From NCBI GenBank assembly GCA_038503075.1, contig JBCAML010000001.1, forward strand, positions 806,001 through 870,000: DNA of 64,000 nucleotides, written 5' to 3'. The stretch comes from Gyromitra esculenta. Lineage: Eukaryota > Ascomycota > Pezizomycetes > Pezizales > Discinaceae. Below the pieces are notes generated by a model. It saw only the letters and a list, made by a program, of their open reading frames with translations, did no database searches and was not told the origin of the DNA. Each line of letters opens with the position of its first letter. Position 1 is the first letter of the stretch. A program made the position numbers and the translations under genes. Of this stretch, positions 1 through 13,200 are shown in pieces.

Positions 1-1
1 A

Positions 2-1907
2 AAGCGAATGTACAATCCTAGCCTGAGCCAGACCAATGGGAACACAGCCCCCCTATTCCCCCCTATATCTTCCACTGTCACCAATGCTTTCAGTGCTCTC
101 AGCAAGTCCACATCACGGATGGACTCGCAGGAGACACGAACAGGGTTTTCTCAGAATTCGGTATTGTCATCGCAGGGCACTGCTCGCCCACACGAAACAT
201 ATAGTCAGGAGACTTGGCCATTAAGTCTTCCCACAGAAACCAGCTTTCAATCTCAAGTCCAACTTGATTCTGCGTACTGTTCTCAAACTCTACCTGTACT
301 TGAGCGAGATTCACAAGAACCACCACGAAAACGGGCACGGCCATCCACTCCACTCAATGAAACACCTGCCCACTTTTTTCAACCACAGGCTGAAACCCCA
401 TTAAGGCCTGTACAACCTGTAATTGCCGATAATGTGCCGGACTCGGAACATGCGCGACAAACCTTAATGAATCTTTTTATCAACCCTGAGACCGATTCTT
501 CTGTACTTTCGCAGCTAGATACACTCACTCCCGAACAAATCGATATCCCTCTCGATTCGACGGGTAGTGCCGCGATACACTGGGCAGCGTCTCTGGCCCG
601 TGTCCCTCTCATTCGGGCTTTAATAGCGAAGGGTGCATCAATATATCGAGTCAACCATAGTGGCGAATCAGCATTAGTTCGTGGATGTTTTGTGACCAAC
701 AATTTTGACCAGTTTTCGTTCCCCCAGCTCCTTAACCTCCTTCACCCCACTATCCCTATTATTGACAATAACGGTCGAACTATTCTCCACCACATTGCTG
801 TTAAGTCTGGAATGAAGGGGCGGAGCGCAGATAGTCGATACTATCTTCATTGCTTGCTGGAATTTGTGGCTAAACATGGTGCTTCGTCTACGAGCCAACG
901 GACAGGAGGGCCAAAGGTGATGAGTCTAGCCAGATTTATTGGGGAGATTGTCAATGCTCAGGATAAGAGTGGGGATACTGCGTTGAATATTGCTGCCAGG
1001 ATAGGAAACAAGAGTATTATCCAGCAATTGCTGGAAATAGGTGCGGACTCGAGCATACCGAACCGGGCAGGATTGAGGCCCATAGATTTTGGTGTCGGAG
1101 GGGAACCAGCACCTGTACCAAGCCGGAGAGAACAGACATGGACTGCACCGCCTGTTGTTGTGCAGAAACGACAGGATATTGTTAATCGTAGGTTTCTCCA
1201 CGCTTTTAACTTGGGTTTAGTTGTTCTGACAAAACTCTTTGTGTTTAGTAATTAAAGATGCTATCGCTGGACTTGAGAAGGATTTCCAGGGAGAGATCGA
1301 GGCAAAACAGGAACAAGTTATGGTTACCTTGAATCAATTAAGAGAGGTCACCTTGAAGCTTGGAAAAGAGCGTGAAAAGATGAACCAACTCCGCCAACGA
1401 AGCCGGCAACACTCAGAACTCCGGCAACACTGCCAAAATCTACGCCGGGCCATCGAAGAAGAGAATTCTCGATTCCGAGAGAAGCTCGGAACCACAAACG
1501 GCAATGCCTCAAGCATGAATGGGGAAAGATTAGATCCTGATGCACCCTTCAAAATATTACCAGAGTTGATGTCACCCGTTACGGACGCTAGGAGTCTAAG
1601 CCCGCAACAACGAGAATATTTGCAGTCGCTGCCGTCAGTGTCGGTTCTCAAGGCTCGAACCAGAGCTTATAGGACAAACGAGGATATGCTTCGGGAGGTT
1701 GCGAGTAGGCTACACGACCGGAGTACTGAGCTAGAGGATAGATTTAGGAGGGTAGTTTCGCTTTGTACAGGTGTGGACGAGGATAGGGTTGATTCATTGC
1801 TGGAGGGGTTGGTGCAGGCAGTAGAGAGCGACCCTGGAGAGGTGGATACAGCAAGGGTTAGCAGCTTCTTGAGGAAGGTGGATGAGAGCAGTATGGTGAG
1901 GGATTGA
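2..1907 (+). CDS. APSES/MBF-type cell-cycle transcription factor (Mbp1/Res2 or Swi6-like), 5'-truncated by window edge
   Basis: Exons end at 1187 and resume at 1249 (61 bp intron); the stop is at 1905-1907. The frame is open to the left edge, so the N-terminus, where a KilA-N/APSES DNA-binding domain would lie in Mbp1, is outside the window. Visible in order: a Ser/Thr/Gln-rich linker; a basic PPRKRARP stretch (about residue 105 of the visible part) that looks like a nuclear localisation signal; the ankyrin region characteristic of the Swi6/Mbp1 family (AAIHWAASLARVPLIRALIA, then GRTILHHIAVKSGMKGR and a last repeat with DTALNIAARIGNKSIIQQLL); and after the intron a long coiled coil and a helical C-terminus used for Mbp1-Swi6 dimerisation. 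The family forms the MBF/SBF complexes that drive G1/S transcription. Without the N-terminus I cannot decide between the DNA-binding Mbp1 and the cofactor Swi6. Confidence 0.85.
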
Positions 1908-3536
1908 CTATCATGAGAAAGGGAGTTGTTTAGTCTTGACATTGTTGGATATTTCTGGTGTACGATTTTATCTTTAAAGGCGTTTTTCGTGTTTCTTCTC
2001 TCCACACCAAATTCTTCTTTTGCCTAAGTGCTTTGAGGGATTCTCTTTGATTCTATTTTTCAACCTTTACAATTAAAAGCGAGAGGGAGTGGGGCCGTCT
2101 CATCTCGTTATTTTCTTTGGGGGTGGTGCGGTGCATCTGGCGTCCAGATTTGTCGACTACATATATGAAACTTTTTTTCTTTTCTTCTTTTCTCTCTTTT
2201 CTATTCTGTTTACCAGCCTAATTTCCTGTTTATTTCCCGGGCCTTTTTCCTCCCGATTTACAACTCCTTAAAAAAACTGTCCGTCTTCATAGTAGCCCTA
2301 GTTACTAATATCTTATTTCTCTTCTCCTACTCTACTTGTATCATGTTTCCTATGCCCAATGTCCAATGTCCGGTTCGTTTGGTTCGCCTGGTTGTTCTTT
2401 TTTAATGGTGGGTCTGGTTTTGGGATGGGGGGTTTGTGGGTAACAGAGTTATTCCTGGTCTAGGGGGTGGTTTGTTTTCTGTTTATAGCTACGATTATCC
2501 TGTGTACAAACGTGGGGTTGAAGAAACATGGGTCCCGGAGATGGTATGGCTCTTTTAAAGTCCTAGTTTGGTTCGTGAAATATGCGCACGTCTGGTCGAG
2601 TGAAGGCAGATATAGATTTGCTTATGAAGTAGCGATGGTGGAGTATAAATGGCTATGGTTAGAATTGAGTTGGCAGTTATGCTGTGACTCTTTGGCTTCT
2701 CTGGGTAGCTAGGTTTGTTCCCACCACCTACTGACCTCTCAACCCGCTAGGCCATGGAGGATAGAAACGTTTGCGTGTTTTGCTTCTTTTGAACTGGTAG
2801 CTAAATAGGTCTGCTTACTATGGCCGAAAGCCGTAGAGCCCCACCACAGTTAACTTGATATCTTCGCTTCTATGCATAAAGATGCACGAGAGGGGCTAGG
2901 CGCGAGACTACATACATGTATGTACTTGGTGGCCTAGCTTCAATTAGTTGAGGATACTGTTGGTGTTTTGTACCTGTCTAACGAACGAGTGATTGTTCGT
3001 GATTTTTGCGCTGTGGCAACCTATTAGAGTATTTTGCTAGGCTTCTTCCTAATTTCTAACGTGAGTATCGTAGGAGTGATCTCTAGGGGCATGGCCATAT
3101 GGATGGATATGAGGCTAGCTGGGTGCTTCGTGGGTAGTGCTCGCATCGTTTTATGCTGCAGCGAGATACTTTGTTCTGACTTACGCTCCGCGTAGGTACA
3201 CGCAGTATGCCCAGGTAATGACTCAATAATTGAATATGTCTCATTATTTTTATTCTCTTTTTCACTCCCTTCGCTCTTACCCCCCTCTGTATGACCTTTT
3301 TTTGGTCGGATCTGTCTTATACTTTTCGGGTAATAGATCTATATCGATTTACGAGATGTGCTTTGTACGGGAGAAACAATATAAAAGGTCTAGTTTAATA
3401 GTAACATAAGTTCTGAACCTCTAGATCGCCTTTTCTATACGTCTTCGCCGATTTTATGGAGCGGGTTTCTGACGAGTGAGATCTGATGACCGTATTTGTA
3501 CCCTCGCATAAGTCTCTAACTTATAGTGCACTGGTA
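1908..3536. other. Intergenic region, 3' side of the MBF factor and of the acetyltransferase
   Basis: About 1.6 kb between converging genes. It is T-rich just after 1908 and holds no ORF with recognisable similarity; short ORFs near 2089 and 2467 have no family features. It contains a 16 bp perfect palindrome centred on TACATGTA (2909-2924) and, at 3443-3489, a block that recurs near 11.2 kb. Confidence 0.6.
3443..3489 (+). repeat. Dispersed short repeat, copy 1
   Basis: The 22 bases at 3468-3489 match 11196-11217 with a single C/T difference. A second shared block (CTTCGCCGA) lies just upstream in both places, at 3443 here and 11145 there, but with different spacing. Confidence 0.45.
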
Positions 3537-4253
3537 TCAGCGCCTCTCAACCTCTGGTCCTCTTTTAGTCATCGCAGTTAACGTATCATCGGTCAACCTC
3601 ATGACCTGCCATTCCTTGCCCATGTTTACTGCGCCGATGTTTTCATAAAATTTGATCGCTGGTGTATTCCCTATTCTTAATGTTAGCGAAATTCCAATAC
3701 CACCAGGAAGGAAAAATAAATAAAAATAGACCACGAACATTTCAGAACAGTCCATTCTAGTCTAGCACCATTGATCTCGATAACCTCTTGCGCAAGTGCA
3801 GCTAGTAGTGCAGTACCAAACCCTCGTCCACGGAACTCTGGGCGTACGAACAGATCCTCAAGGTAGATGCCAGGCTTGGCGCGCCAGGTGCTATAGTTGT
3901 TAAAGTACCTAAATAACTGTTAGTCGTATGAATCAGTTAGCTCTATATACATGTATGTTTCGATACTTACAATGCCATCCCAGCAGGCTTCTCGCCGTCG
4001 AAAATCAGTAAGGTCTTAGCATAGCGCTCAGAACCTTCTTTGAAACCAAGCGTGTCGAGGAGTAATTCTTCGGTTGCTACTACCGCGTCGGGCTCCTTCT
4101 CGTATATTGCGAGTTCTGTGATTATCTCTAAAATGAGGGGGACGTCTATTCCGGTTGGTTAGTTGAACCTGTCTGAATAGCAGGGCTAATTGAACAAGGG
4201 GGGTTTTTTTTACCAGAGGCAATGCCTCTCCGAATGATTGGCTTGGAAGACAT
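3537..4253 (-). CDS. Diamine/spermidine N-acetyltransferase-like GNAT enzyme
   Basis: Four exons on the minus strand: 4253-4214, 4145-3971, 3908-3739 and 3670-3537, giving 172 residues, almost the length of human SSAT (171). Introns are 62-68 bp. Family landmarks are clear: an N-terminal [20 protein letters not shown] segment, the beta-strand [13 protein letters not shown], the acetyl-CoA pyrophosphate loop [10 protein letters not shown] (Q/RxxGxG/A), and the C-terminal [14 protein letters not shown], where SSAT has a WN-P-INFY motif and the catalytic Tyr. SSAT enzymes acetylate polyamines or thialysine with acetyl-CoA in the cytosol; the exact amine here is not determined. It diverges from END3, with 402 bp between the start codons. 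A TACATGTA site lies in the intron 3909-3970. Confidence 0.88.
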
Positions 4254-4655
4254 TGTTTTTGTGTTTCTGGAACTTTATTGGGCCTTGAGAGTGATGTTTT
4301 TCAATCTGGATGTGGGCAGCGGATCGCGGGGTTGGGGCTTGCTTGAATTCAGAAAAGCTCGGTACGCACGGACCAGGTGCAGATTCAAACAGAGACGAAT
4401 TATTTACGGGCATACGGGGTCCGGCATATTCACATTCACTTGGTTATACATACTCTGTTGCGGGTAAAGGGGGACTAGTTCATGCATTATCAAGTGTGCG
4501 GTCTCGGCGGCTCGGTGTTGTCGCACGTTGACGACGCCTCTTCCCCTGTCAGACTCGATTCATATCTGGGAGCCGCCAGTCTCTCCCGAGTTTACGCATT
4601 TCCACCCTCCATCCAGGAACAAGCTCTCTACCACCACTACAACACATAAACTGAC
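4254..4655. promoter_or_regulatory. Shared divergent promoter between the acetyltransferase and END3
   Basis: A 402 bp gap between two divergent start codons, so it must contain both promoters. No clear TATA box was seen. Short ORFs here have no family features and are ignored. Confidence 0.5.
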
Positions 4656-6124
4656 ATGGCAAACAAGCCCATCTCGGAAGCTGACATCGGGAAGTACTGG
4701 GAGATCTTCAGCGCCCATTCCAAAGATGGCCAACGGATCACAGGAGACCAGGCCCTTGGTATGCTCAAGAACTCCGGGCTGAGTGATGACCAGCTAGCGA
4801 AGATCTGGGATTTGGCCGATGTCGATAAGGATGGTGATTTGGACTTTGAGGAGTTTTGCGTGGCGATGAGGTTGATTTTTGATTTGGTTAATGGCGTACG
4901 TCATGCCCCTTCTTCCCCGGGTTTTCGGTCTGGTCGTGGAAGAGCTTGTTAGCTAGCTACGGTAAAATGGTGGAAACTAATACTTCCCCCCCGCGTCTTT
5001 AGGAATTGAAATCAGTTCCTTCGAAGCTTCCCGCATTCCTCATTCCTGAGTCTAAAGCTCATCTGGTCACGGCCTCAGATGCTCTTTCAAGCAACCCTCC
5101 ACAGTTCGAAAGAGTTGATGACTACGACGATGATGCGCCTGGGCTAAAGGATGGATTTGATTGGTACATGTCGCCGGGCGATAAACAGAAGTACGAGGGG
5201 ATATACACGGCCAATGCCGGGGACCATGGGCAGCTCCAGTGTATGTCTACCTAGCTCTAATTATCTCCAAGCAAAAATTCAGGACTAACAATGGCATTTT
5301 GGGTTGTCTAGTTGGCGCTCTTGAAGGCCTCTATGATTCAATTAGCGTCCCAGATACTGATATTCGTTCTGCCTGGAACTTGGTGAACCCTTCTGCCTCT
5401 CCCTCTATTGGGAAAGATCAGGCACTAGTGTTCCTCCATATCCTTAACAATCGCCACGAAGGCTACCGCATCCCTCGCTCGGTTCCTGCATCCCTGCGTG
5501 CAACATTCCAGAAGAACCAAATTAACTATGACTTGGATAAAGTAGAAGGGACTGGGCGAAGTCTTGGGAGTGGGAGGAGAGACATGGATACGATTTCTGG
5601 GAAGAAGGAGGCATTTGGAGAGAGTTACCTTACTCGATTGGGAGTTGGCGGGAGAGGGAACTTCAAGCATGCTGGTGGGAGACATCAATAATGGCTGATT
5701 TGATAGGGAATATCGCATTAACATTTTGTGGGTTGTAACAGGAACCGATTTCTCTGCAACAAAGGATAAAGACTGGGAAGAGGTCCGCCTTAAACGTGAG
5801 TTAGCGAACCTTGAAGCAAAGATCGCCCAAGCAGAGGCGGCAGCGGAGAAGAGACGAAACAGAGACAAATATGGTTCCGGCGGATCAACAGCGGCGCTGG
5901 TTAAGCGAGAGCTCGAGCAGATGCTGGATTATAAACGACGGATGCTTCGGGATTTAGAGGATGGTGGTTCGAAATCAAAGGGTGGTAGTAGCTTGAAGAG
6001 TGTAAGGGAAGATTTAGATATGGTTAGAGAGCAGGTTGATGCTCTAGAGCAGCATTTAAGAGGTAGGGAAGATGTCCTCCAGGGGCTATATCGTGAAATT
6101 GAAGAGGAGAAAGGCCGAAGGTGA
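4656..6124 (+). CDS. END3: END3, EH-domain component of the Pan1 actin/endocytosis complex
   Basis: Exons 4656-4895, 5003-5240, 5312-5674 and 5742-6124 give 407 residues, the usual size for filamentous fungi. Residues about 8-100 form an EH domain with a canonical EF-hand loop ([13 protein letters not shown], residues 55-67) and the EH signature [16 protein letters not shown]. The middle ([20 protein letters not shown], then [20 protein letters not shown]) is a second EH-like unit typical of End3. The C-terminal exon is a long charged coiled coil with two related repeats ([39 protein letters not shown]). End3 links Pan1 and Sla1 at cortical actin patches and is needed for the internalisation step of endocytosis. 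The third intron uses an unusual GTGGGA donor, fixed by the reading frame ([10 protein letters not shown]). Confidence 0.95.
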
Positions 6125-6835
6125 TGTATTAGTGGTGTTGAAAATCGAGGGATGACTTTAGAGTAACGGAACTATTTTTGTGGTTGCTATTTTTCATAAC
6201 CCTCTTTTTTGCCGAGTATTTGTTACTGTCTATTGTGTTTCTTAACTATTCTCTTTTTCGGGGAACGGGATTTTTGTTTTTAGAAGCGGTATTGCTCAGT
6301 TTTCCAATAATACATGTATTGTTTGTTTTCGACCTGATGCCTTTATTTGCTACGATATATTTGATCCGAATCCCAGAATTCTTTTTTTGCATCTACTGTT
6401 GTTTGTGGGGAGGTAAGGTGTGGAAATATTTGTCTTTTTGATGAAGAGGAATGGTTTCTTTATGATGTCGAGAAATTTGGCATTTATTTAGCCCAGGTGA
6501 GGACTACTGCTTGATCTAGAGAGAAGAAGCTATTTGGGGCATATTCTCATTGACCACTCCAAGCCATGGTTTATCTACTCTCTGCTCGTAGCATCCAAGT
6601 GATGAGGATGATCTACTCTACATACTAAGATAAGATGGATCCGATTAGATGGCAAGTGAACCACCGTGACTGCTGTTTCCCCCACTGCCAAGCCCTCGAC
6701 CACGAACCCACACAAACCACCGGTTTCTGCAACTTCACACGCGGATTCAACAACCAAGAAGACCAACAGCATCACGACCGGCCAACCTACGACTTTTCCC
6801 CGTACTCCCAATCACCGACGAACAAATCAATCAAA
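6125..6835. other. Intergenic region, END3 terminator side and RPS14 promoter
   Basis: About 710 bp. The first part is T-rich, fits the END3 3' UTR, and has a TACATGTA site at 6311-6318. The last part is the RPS14 upstream region. No further gene is seen. Confidence 0.5.
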
Positions 6836-7595
<760 letters not shown>

Positions 7596-8322
7596 GCATG
7601 GGGAGGAAAAAAAACAAAAACAAAAAGCGATACTAGGAAATATTATTGGATGGCTCTTTTTTTCTCTCTTTTTACTCTAGGTATCTCGGGTCATAAATAA
7701 AATTCTGGGCTTGCGTCAAGAGATTGAATCTGAGGATGGGTTGTGCAACTTGGAGTGAAATGCTGCTTAGATTTGGTGAAAATTGTCTGGAGCGACGTGC
7801 GAAGGTGGACGGAGCTCAGAGAGCCATGGATTTAATGCGAACCTTGAAGCCGGTTTCTGGAACCTTTAACCATTTATGGATATCTAGACGCGAAAGACCA
7901 TTTTTTTATTAAGGTTTCAAGGTTATAAATGTAGCTATAATAAGCGAATCACCTACTGGCTAGGGTCCTCTTGTATTTAGGGCTTCTAGAAAGTTAAAGT
8001 TTGGCTCCTATTCTCCCCTTCTCGGCAATCTGTAAATGTTAGGCTACTTTAATTTTAGCTAGGGTTGTGTTTGAGTGTTAAGTTGGTAAGATGATATTCA
8101 TGTTACACAAGATATCAACGTTACACCAAAATCTTCAGCTTGATTAAAATATGTTTTCTTGCACAGGATCAGCAATGTCTTACTTCAAGCCTTATTGGAG
8201 CATCATTTCCAAGAATCCGGTATTTATAGCCGCACTGGCCAATAAGTGGCTTAGTCTCAAGACTATAAACCTACGATCTGATGCACTAATGGCTCAGGTA
8301 TTCAGGGGTATATCAACTCAAG
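7596..8322. other. Intergenic region between RPS14 and the CorA-like gene
   Basis: About 730 bp, AT-rich, holding the RPS14 3' UTR and the upstream region of the next gene. Short ORFs at 7724 and 8151 show no recognisable domain. The second overlaps the next start in another frame and could be leader sequence. Confidence 0.4.
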
Positions 8323-10284
8323 ATGACGCCTGCGACCACGCGTGAATTCTCTCCAGATTCAAGGTCTCGAATGTGGGGAGGATCACCCAACATACCGCCC
8401 AGTCGAATGGTGCCTACGGGAAGTGAAGCGGAGCCCGAGGGGTCATCATATCGTGCCTACCTCAAACGGGTTCGCGAGTCAAGACCATACTGGCTCTTGC
8501 TTGACCATCTTTTGATCTATCGTTTTGATGGGACCTACAGGCCCCCTTTTCCACAGCCTTCTATCCCAATATCCATCCTGGAGATCGCCGCAGATGGTTC
8601 ACAGAAATACTTCGACTACAAGACGCATGAGGAGCTTCTGAAACATATCGAAACGCCATATATACGTGACGGGTATGGGTACACGGGCATGTCTAACCGC
8701 GGGCGAAGGATAATTCTGATAACGGGCTTGCCTGTGACTGTGTTGGAGGTTATTGGCGATGTTTATGGTATGGATTTTGGGTTTTTCGTGGACCATCTTT
8801 TGCCGGATGAACATATGAGTTACACGGCGAAGACGACGAGGGGTAATCACTGCCATATTCTCGACGAGAAGAATCCGGAAAGTAAGAGGCTTCAGTTCGA
8901 GTATCGCGAGATTGGTCGGGTTACGGACAGCTTTCAAAGCTCACGGAATGTATGCCGCGTGTTTGAGCGACCTAGGGGCCTGCTTACCTGGGATTCGATA
9001 TATCAAAAGAGATTTTCTGTGTTCTCTCATACTCCTTCTGATGGAGGACTAATTACGGGTAAGAGTCTTATGTACGTTAACTTTTATTCATGTTTATTGA
9101 TTTATCGGACTTCAGATATTTATTTATTCGACGAACACGCCTACCGGGGTCCCTTTGCGCTGGGTATATCCCGCTTGGGCTTGCCATCGTTTTCGGATTT
9201 TAAGAATGGTGACAGAGAAGCATTCGATAGGTCAATTGGAATACGTGCCGAAGATGAAAGGCATACTCGAGAAGATGCCCGCCGATTAACAGGCTCGTTC
9301 CAAGACGAGGTGGTTAACCTCTTCAAAAGCTCCGACTTTGACGCTAAACTCGCTTTCGAAAGCCCCTCCTACATTATTAACCACATGTTACGACTGACGC
9401 TAGTCACGTGGCGGCATATGCTAGTGAGGGTGGAACACTCCTTTCTGGTTGAAATAGAGAACCAAAAAACGTCGGAGGGTTTTCAGGACGGGAGTTTGAG
9501 TTCGGTAATTGCGGAATTATCGAAGTGTGCACACTTGGTGCAGAAAAAGACGATTCCAACGATCAAGGCTCTATGCAAAGATGATAGTGGGGAAAATAAC
9601 CTAGGAGAGGTCTTGGAAGAATACACCACACTATGCGAAGATATTCAGCACATCGCAACAAGAGCTGAAAAAGCACTTACAATCGTACTATCGAAGCTTT
9701 CAATTACAGAGAGCAGAAAAGCCATTGAACACTCTGTGCGAGGTATCGAGTTAGCAAAGCGTGTTGGGCGTCTGACAAAATTGGCATTCGTAAGTCTTGC
9801 TGAGATAGAATTCCTTGAAGGTTCATGGTCTGATGGGAGTTGTCCTGTAAAGGTCTTTATACCTTTATCCTTTGTTACATCTTTTCTAGGGATGATGCAG
9901 TTCGATGGCAACTTCTCAGACCAGACTAATCGCGTTATTTGGATTTTTTTCGCCATGTCCGTGCCGCTTGTGCTCATAATTGTCTTTCTCGCGGTCCCGG
10001 ACCGTATTCTTTCGGTGGTCACACGCTTTATATATCTCTCACGAAGACGGTTTGGGATCGGTTGGATGTTCGATCAAGCAGGCGCAAACTATTACGTGAT
10101 TAGGGGAGACCCCTGGGAGAAGTATTATAATTGGTTGTGTGCTGTTGGTTGGGAGAGAAAGGAGGATGTTCATCCAAAGAGGCTATTAATAACAAGGGGT
10201 GACGATAACAAAGGAATAGAAGGAGTTGGGTTAATTTTGGGGACTCTGCTGCATCTGAATCATGCATGGCGTAATGTTAGGTAG
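8323..10284 (+). CDS. CorA-like two-transmembrane protein, function not assigned
   Basis: A 653-residue open frame, or about 634 residues if a probable 57 bp in-frame intron (9059-9115; GTAAGA donor, CAG acceptor, GTTAAC branch-like site) is removed. The first 300 residues are unlike anything I recognise. Residues about 310-510 are helical and charged. The C-terminus has two hydrophobic helices: about residues 510-525, containing FIPLSFVTSFLGM, and about 537-558. The first resembles the end of CorA/Mrs2-type magnesium channels, where a GMN signature follows. Here the tripeptide is GMM, so channel function is not supported by the signature. Fungi have many such CorA-like proteins of unknown role. 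The start codon is the first ATG of the frame and is uncertain. Confidence 0.65.
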   Translation: MTPATTREFSPDSRSRMWGGSPNIPPSRMVPTGSEAEPEGSSYRAYLKRVRESRPYWLLLDHLLIYRFDGTYRPPFPQPSIPISILEIAADGSQKYFDYKTHEELLKHIETPYIRDGYGYTGMSNRGRRIILITGLPVTVLEVIGDVYGMDFGFFVDHLLPDEHMSYTAKTTRGNHCHILDEKNPESKRLQFEYREIGRVTDSFQSSRNVCRVFERPRGLLTWDSIYQKRFSVFSHTPSDGGLITGKSLMYVNFYSCLLIYRTSDIYLFDEHAYRGPFALGISRLGLPSFSDFKNGDREAFDRSIGIRAEDERHTREDARRLTGSFQDEVVNLFKSSDFDAKLAFESPSYIINHMLRLTLVTWRHMLVRVEHSFLVEIENQKTSEGFQDGSLSSVIAELSKCAHLVQKKTIPTIKALCKDDSGENNLGEVLEEYTTLCEDIQHIATRAEKALTIVLSKLSITESRKAIEHSVRGIELAKRVGRLTKLAFVSLAEIEFLEGSWSDGSCPVKVFIPLSFVTSFLGMMQFDGNFSDQTNRVIWIFFAMSVPLVLIIVFLAVPDRILSVVTRFIYLSRRRFGIGWMFDQAGANYYVIRGDPWEKYYNWLCAVGWERKEDVHPKRLLITRGDDNKGIEGVGLILGTLLHLNHAWRNVR

Positions 10285-13200
10285 AACTATATAGCGCTAC
10301 ATCAATTTATATGTATGGAGGAAGTTGGGGGCTTATTTTCGTGCTAGAATGCTAAGTAGAAACTAAAGAACTTTTCGTTTCTTCGGATCCTAGTCAGAAA
10401 AATCATCACAGATAATCACTCGCTTGAATGCTTATAAATTATAGAGATGCTTTTTTTTTTTTTGTTTGTTTTTTTCATACTCGCATTATAGAGATGCTTC
10501 CTAGTACGGGTACCTCCTCGGATGTGGCTTCGGAGTCGGAAACGATTGAGAGACAAGCACCTGAGAGAACTGTTTAAACAGGGACCGTATGCCTATCTCT
10601 AGCAAGCAAGCAATCACAATATTACAACAGATGAGTTTTGACGGGGTTGGTGGCTACTCAAGTTGAGAGAATGCACTAAAAATTTCATATTCGCGGCGCT
10701 ATTTATAGCAGGCAACTATGTTAGAATCGTAGCCAAATTGGCTCAACTAGCGAACCACGAAATTACAGTCGGCCTTGATATAAGGAACCCCGATACAATA
10801 GAAATTTACAGTAACGGACGGAAGCTGGGTACAACTTTGAGCTCCTAGCACCACCCAAAATTTGCTGTAATGAACGAAGTCCCACGAATTATGCAGATCC
10901 CTTATATATAACAAGGTGCGACGTAGGCCCAAATACGGGCTAAGCTTGCTCGTGAAGTGATATTAGTCATTTTAATATAGAATTTTAAATTGGCTTCTTA
11001 TGTCAATTGGAGAATAGGAAAAACTCTCGAGTGCTAAACTGCTACTATAACTATAATTGTAAATCTTTGTTTATAATCCTAATACCAATGGCTTTAGCGG
11101 ATCGCGGAGTTAAAACAGAAACTTACTCGCTTCGTTTTCTTTTACTTCGCCGAGTTTAAGTTCCGTCTCTGCAAGTATTACACTGCATTTGTTTATCTGA
11201 CGAGTGAGATTTGATGAATAATAGCCTCGTTGAGTTTTACCAAATATGGTAAGGCCTAAGATACTGCTCTATCCCGGATTATTATTCAGATCTTATAGAA
11301 AAATTCGAAAAAACACCATTAATCATTGTATGGGAGCTGAGCTTAGGCTAACTTGTGACGAAGTCAATGATTGCGAGGTAAAAATAGTCGAGGTGTATTT
11401 TCTGCAGTGCACAATATTTAGCTCACAACGTCAATATAACAGTACTCAGGCACACTATGACGTCGACTCAAAAGGTAGGTGCCTTATTGATCAACCCGAT
11501 ATTATCTGGGTGCGATCTCTGGTTGTATACGTATCAACAAAATTGGATTGAGCACTTTTAAATAAAATAAAAGATTCTATCCTGCTCTAAATAACTGGCC
11601 AATCAATTTTCGAGCTCTACAATGACCTTTGACACAGATTTAAGGCATTATTAGTTTTCTGTACACCCCTCAATTATGCCCTTCGATTACCCCAGAACTT
11701 CTACATATATCTTCAATACAAATCATATCTAACCAAAAGACTTAGCAACTCCTAGGAGGAATAGCGGTTAAGCGAGCCATAATAACAAGTAAGAGAGTAT
11801 GAGCTAATTAAGCACTAGAGTATCATAGCATGGTAGCAACAAGAACCACTAAGTTCCTATAGCTAGAATACCCGGGAAAAATCTCATCGCCATTGTTTCT
11901 CTCTTTCACTGATGGGACAGATTCAGCTGCTTCAGATTTTTTAAACGGGAAAGATAATCCACTTGAATCGAGGACCCAGTTGCGAACAGTGAAACTGGAC
12001 CAGTGCCAAGATTGGTTTCTCATCCAGGCGGTCTGTGCAAATTATAATAGATCCCCATCCCTATAGGCACCGCATATACCATCGGGAAAAAACAAGTCTG
12101 GGTTTTTCTTTCTGGTGGAGCATGTGGTTGCTGCAAAAAAAGCAGACTCAAACCTACCAGTAGTAAGTTCTTGTATTTTTGTTCCGTGGTCCCGCCACAT
12201 CGGAGACTTTTGCTCGCCATTGATCATGAGAAAGCCCTGATCGATCCCAATTTTGCCACTTGAAAAGCAATTTTGAGACAAAAGAACGACAAATGAAACC
12301 CTAGCTTTCGTTTTTGATGTGCTTGGTAATATCCCCGCATACACAGTCAATCTGTTCGTATTAAATTTGTTGATTCAGCGATCTTGAGCTACTTAGAGCA
12401 GTCTATAAGAACTCGAACTGTGTTCTTGGCGGGAATGTCTAGCTATAGTTGGCTGGGCCTGCTGTAGTTGTACCCTGCTAAATTTCCCCTAGGTTTCTAT
12501 GACTGACCTAAGATACATCTATAGTTCAAGTTGGCTAGTCAAGCTTTAGCTGGGGTAGGCCATTTGCAGGAGGTATTTCCTTATTTGAAGTGGCCTGATC
12601 GGTTGGAAGGCTAATATGAGAATACATTTCCTTATTTCAACTCCTTAACGGACGATAGTAAGGCGGAAGCAGGGCTCTAGGTCTGTTAGTATTATTTAAA
12701 TTTAACAAGCTAGGAGATTGAAAAATGTGTGTTTTCTTAGCCGAATTATCCCGCGGAATAATAAAGTTTTAAAGGGACAGAAGGTTAGCATATTGACAGC
12801 CCCAATTAGAATCGCACATATCAAGGGTTAGTATGCACTGGGCTACGCCCCGCTCTGTCTTCTCTGTGAGATGTGTATGTGTATGTACATACCTACTACA
12901 ACGGCCTAAGGTTGTATGAAGAATGACCGAAAAAGCAAGACAGATTGCAGCTTTTCTGGACCCCGATGGCTGGCTCCGAAGCGATTGATAGACACTACAT
13001 TAATAGCTCTATTCTGTTAAGAACTAAGTCAAAACTATTGGCCACTACATATAATTAAGAGGTTCAAATCCCAGTATTACTGAACTACGAACACGCGATG
13101 CATATATGCATAGGAATTGTATAGTCATGTAAGAAAACTCCTGACATCTCAGTGGTTGTCTTGCTAGTGAAGTAGAGTGTCAAGAATTTTCTTACACGGC

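Noticed and set aside
2467..2712. 81-codon ORF after the MBF gene
   Set aside because: Hydrophobic/aromatic composition typical of T/G-rich 3' flank; no domain and no splice support.
8151..8345. 64-codon ORF overlapping the CorA-like start
   Set aside because: Different frame, no family features; considered as an upstream exon but no donor joins it in frame.
13068..13080. GGTTCAAATCC, a perfect tRNA B-box
   Set aside because: No acceptor stem, anticodon arm or A-box could be fitted around it.
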